This document shows, piece by piece, positions 6,013 through 6,603 of a stretch of DNA of 6,603 nucleotides. The notes under the pieces were generated by a model. It worked only from the letters and a program-made list of their open reading frames with translations. It was not told the origin of the DNA and ran no database searches. Position 1 is the stretch's first letter; each line of letters opens with the position of its first letter. The position numbers and the translations under genes were made by a program. The DNA comes from Bacteroidota bacterium (GTDB lineage Bacteria > Bacteroidota > Bacteroidia > Flavobacteriales > Flavobacteriaceae), in the NCBI GenBank assembly GCA_022560715.1, contig JADFSQ010000112.1:1-6603 (forward strand), read 5' to 3'.

Positions 6013-6603
6013 TTAATTGTCATTTTTCTGGCAAGCCAATAACGTATTTTGTAACAGCATTGCAATAGTCATAGGACCAACACCTCCTGGAACCGGAGTA
6101 ATAAATGCCGCTTTTTTACTCACCGATTCAAAATGTACATCTCCAGCAAGTCGGTAGCCTCGAAGTTTTGTTTCGTCTGGAACACGTGTAATACCTACAT
6201 CAATTATTGTTACACCTTCTTTAACCATCTCTCCTGTTAAAAATTCTGGAATGCCTAGTGCAGCAATTATAATATCGGCTTTTTTTGTAATTTCAGCTAA
6301 GTTTTTTGTTCGGCTATGTGCCACCGTAACCGTTGCATTTCCTGCTTTGCGTTTCTGACTCATTAAAATACTCATTGGGCGACCAACAATATGACTTCTA
6401 CCTATAACCAGAACATTTTTTCCTGATGTTTCCACTTTATAACGTTCTAACAATTCCATAATTCCGAAAGGTGTTGCAGGTAAAAAACAGGGTAAATCAA
6501 GTGTCATTTTCCCCACATTTGTAGGATGAAACCCATCTACATCCTTATCGGGGCTTACAGCCATTAACACTTTTTGTTCATCAATATGTTTTGGCAGTGG
6601 TAA
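6013..6603 (-). CDS. folD: Bifunctional methylenetetrahydrofolate dehydrogenase/cyclohydrolase, N-terminus outside window
   Basis: FolD oxidises 5,10-methylene-tetrahydrofolate with NADP+ and hydrolyses the product to 10-formyl-tetrahydrofolate, supplying one-carbon units for purines and formyl-Met-tRNA. The window holds the last 196 residues and the stop codon; the frame is open to the right edge. The visible part begins LPLPKHID, corresponding to about residue 100 of E. coli FolD, so the catalytic Lys and the substrate Tyr lie outside. Visible landmarks are [15 protein letters not shown], the Rossmann nucleotide site [19 protein letters not shown], and the C-terminal signature [20 protein letters not shown]. 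The ATG at 6570 is internal (Met within [12 protein letters not shown]) and is not the start. The gene is convergent with the VOC gene with one base between stop codons, leaving no room for an intergenic terminator. Confidence 0.96.
   Translation of the reverse strand, partial: LPLPKHIDEQKVLMAVSPDKDVDGFHPTNVGKMTLDLPCFLPATPFGIMELLERYKVETSGKNVLVIGRSHIVGRPMSILMSQKRKAGNATVTVAHSRTKNLAEITKKADIIIAALGIPEFLTGEMVKEGVTIIDVGITRVPDETKLRGYRLAGDVHFESVSKKAAFITPVPGGVGPMTIAMLLQNTLLACQKNDN

Noticed and set aside
1..6603. CRISPR array, tRNA or rRNA gene, phage or defence system
   Set aside because: No regularly spaced repeats, no cloverleaf-like GC-rich segments and no nuclease, toxin-antitoxin or phage proteins were seen; the lone HerA-like fragment is a YjgR-type remnant without a nuclease partner.

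Overview
The window is an AT-rich chromosomal segment that looks like the family Flavobacteriaceae (Bacteroidota). The evidence is the protein content (DUF2911 secreted protein, a Bacteroidota-style lipoprotein, a flavobacterial HerA-like ATPase remnant), the near absence of Shine-Dalgarno sequences, and a Bacteroidota-type -7 promoter box (TAnnTTTG) before queE. I cannot name a genus. Nearly everything is housekeeping or conserved accessory metabolism. I found no CRISPR array, tRNA, rRNA, transposase, phage gene or recognisable defence system.

Layout. Positions 1-812 (minus) hold the N-terminal half of asparagine synthetase B, which runs off the left edge. A roughly 230-base AT-rich divergent intergenic region separates it from a plus-strand secreted DUF2911 protein (1043-1576). 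A hairpin terminator (about 1601-1643) and a short piece resembling a dispersed flavobacterial intergenic repeat (1651-1675) follow. They lie between the DUF2911 gene and the convergent queE gene (2321-1692, minus), which makes 7-carboxy-7-deazaguanine for queuosine. Divergent from queE is the wreck of a HerA-like/DUF853 (YjgR family) ATPase gene. It keeps the Walker A segment (2423-2602) fused out of frame to what looks like the natural C-terminus (2605-2679), with the middle of the protein gone. A 55-residue small ORF (2715-2882) follows.

From 2915 to 6011 five plus-strand genes are packed with 2-8 base gaps and probably form one operon: a lipoprotein of unknown function with a TTG start, a YitT-family membrane protein, a histidine-poor cupin, the 23S rRNA pseudouridine synthase RluF, and a VOC-fold (glyoxalase/dioxygenase-like) protein. 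The operon ends one base before the stop codon of convergent folD, whose C-terminal two thirds occupy 6013-6603 (minus) and run off the right edge.

The genes do not form one pathway. asnB supplies asparagine, queE feeds tRNA modification, rluF modifies ribosomal RNA and folD serves one-carbon metabolism. The points most worth a second look are the internally deleted HerA-like pseudogene, the very short leader predicted for queE, and the small ORF.
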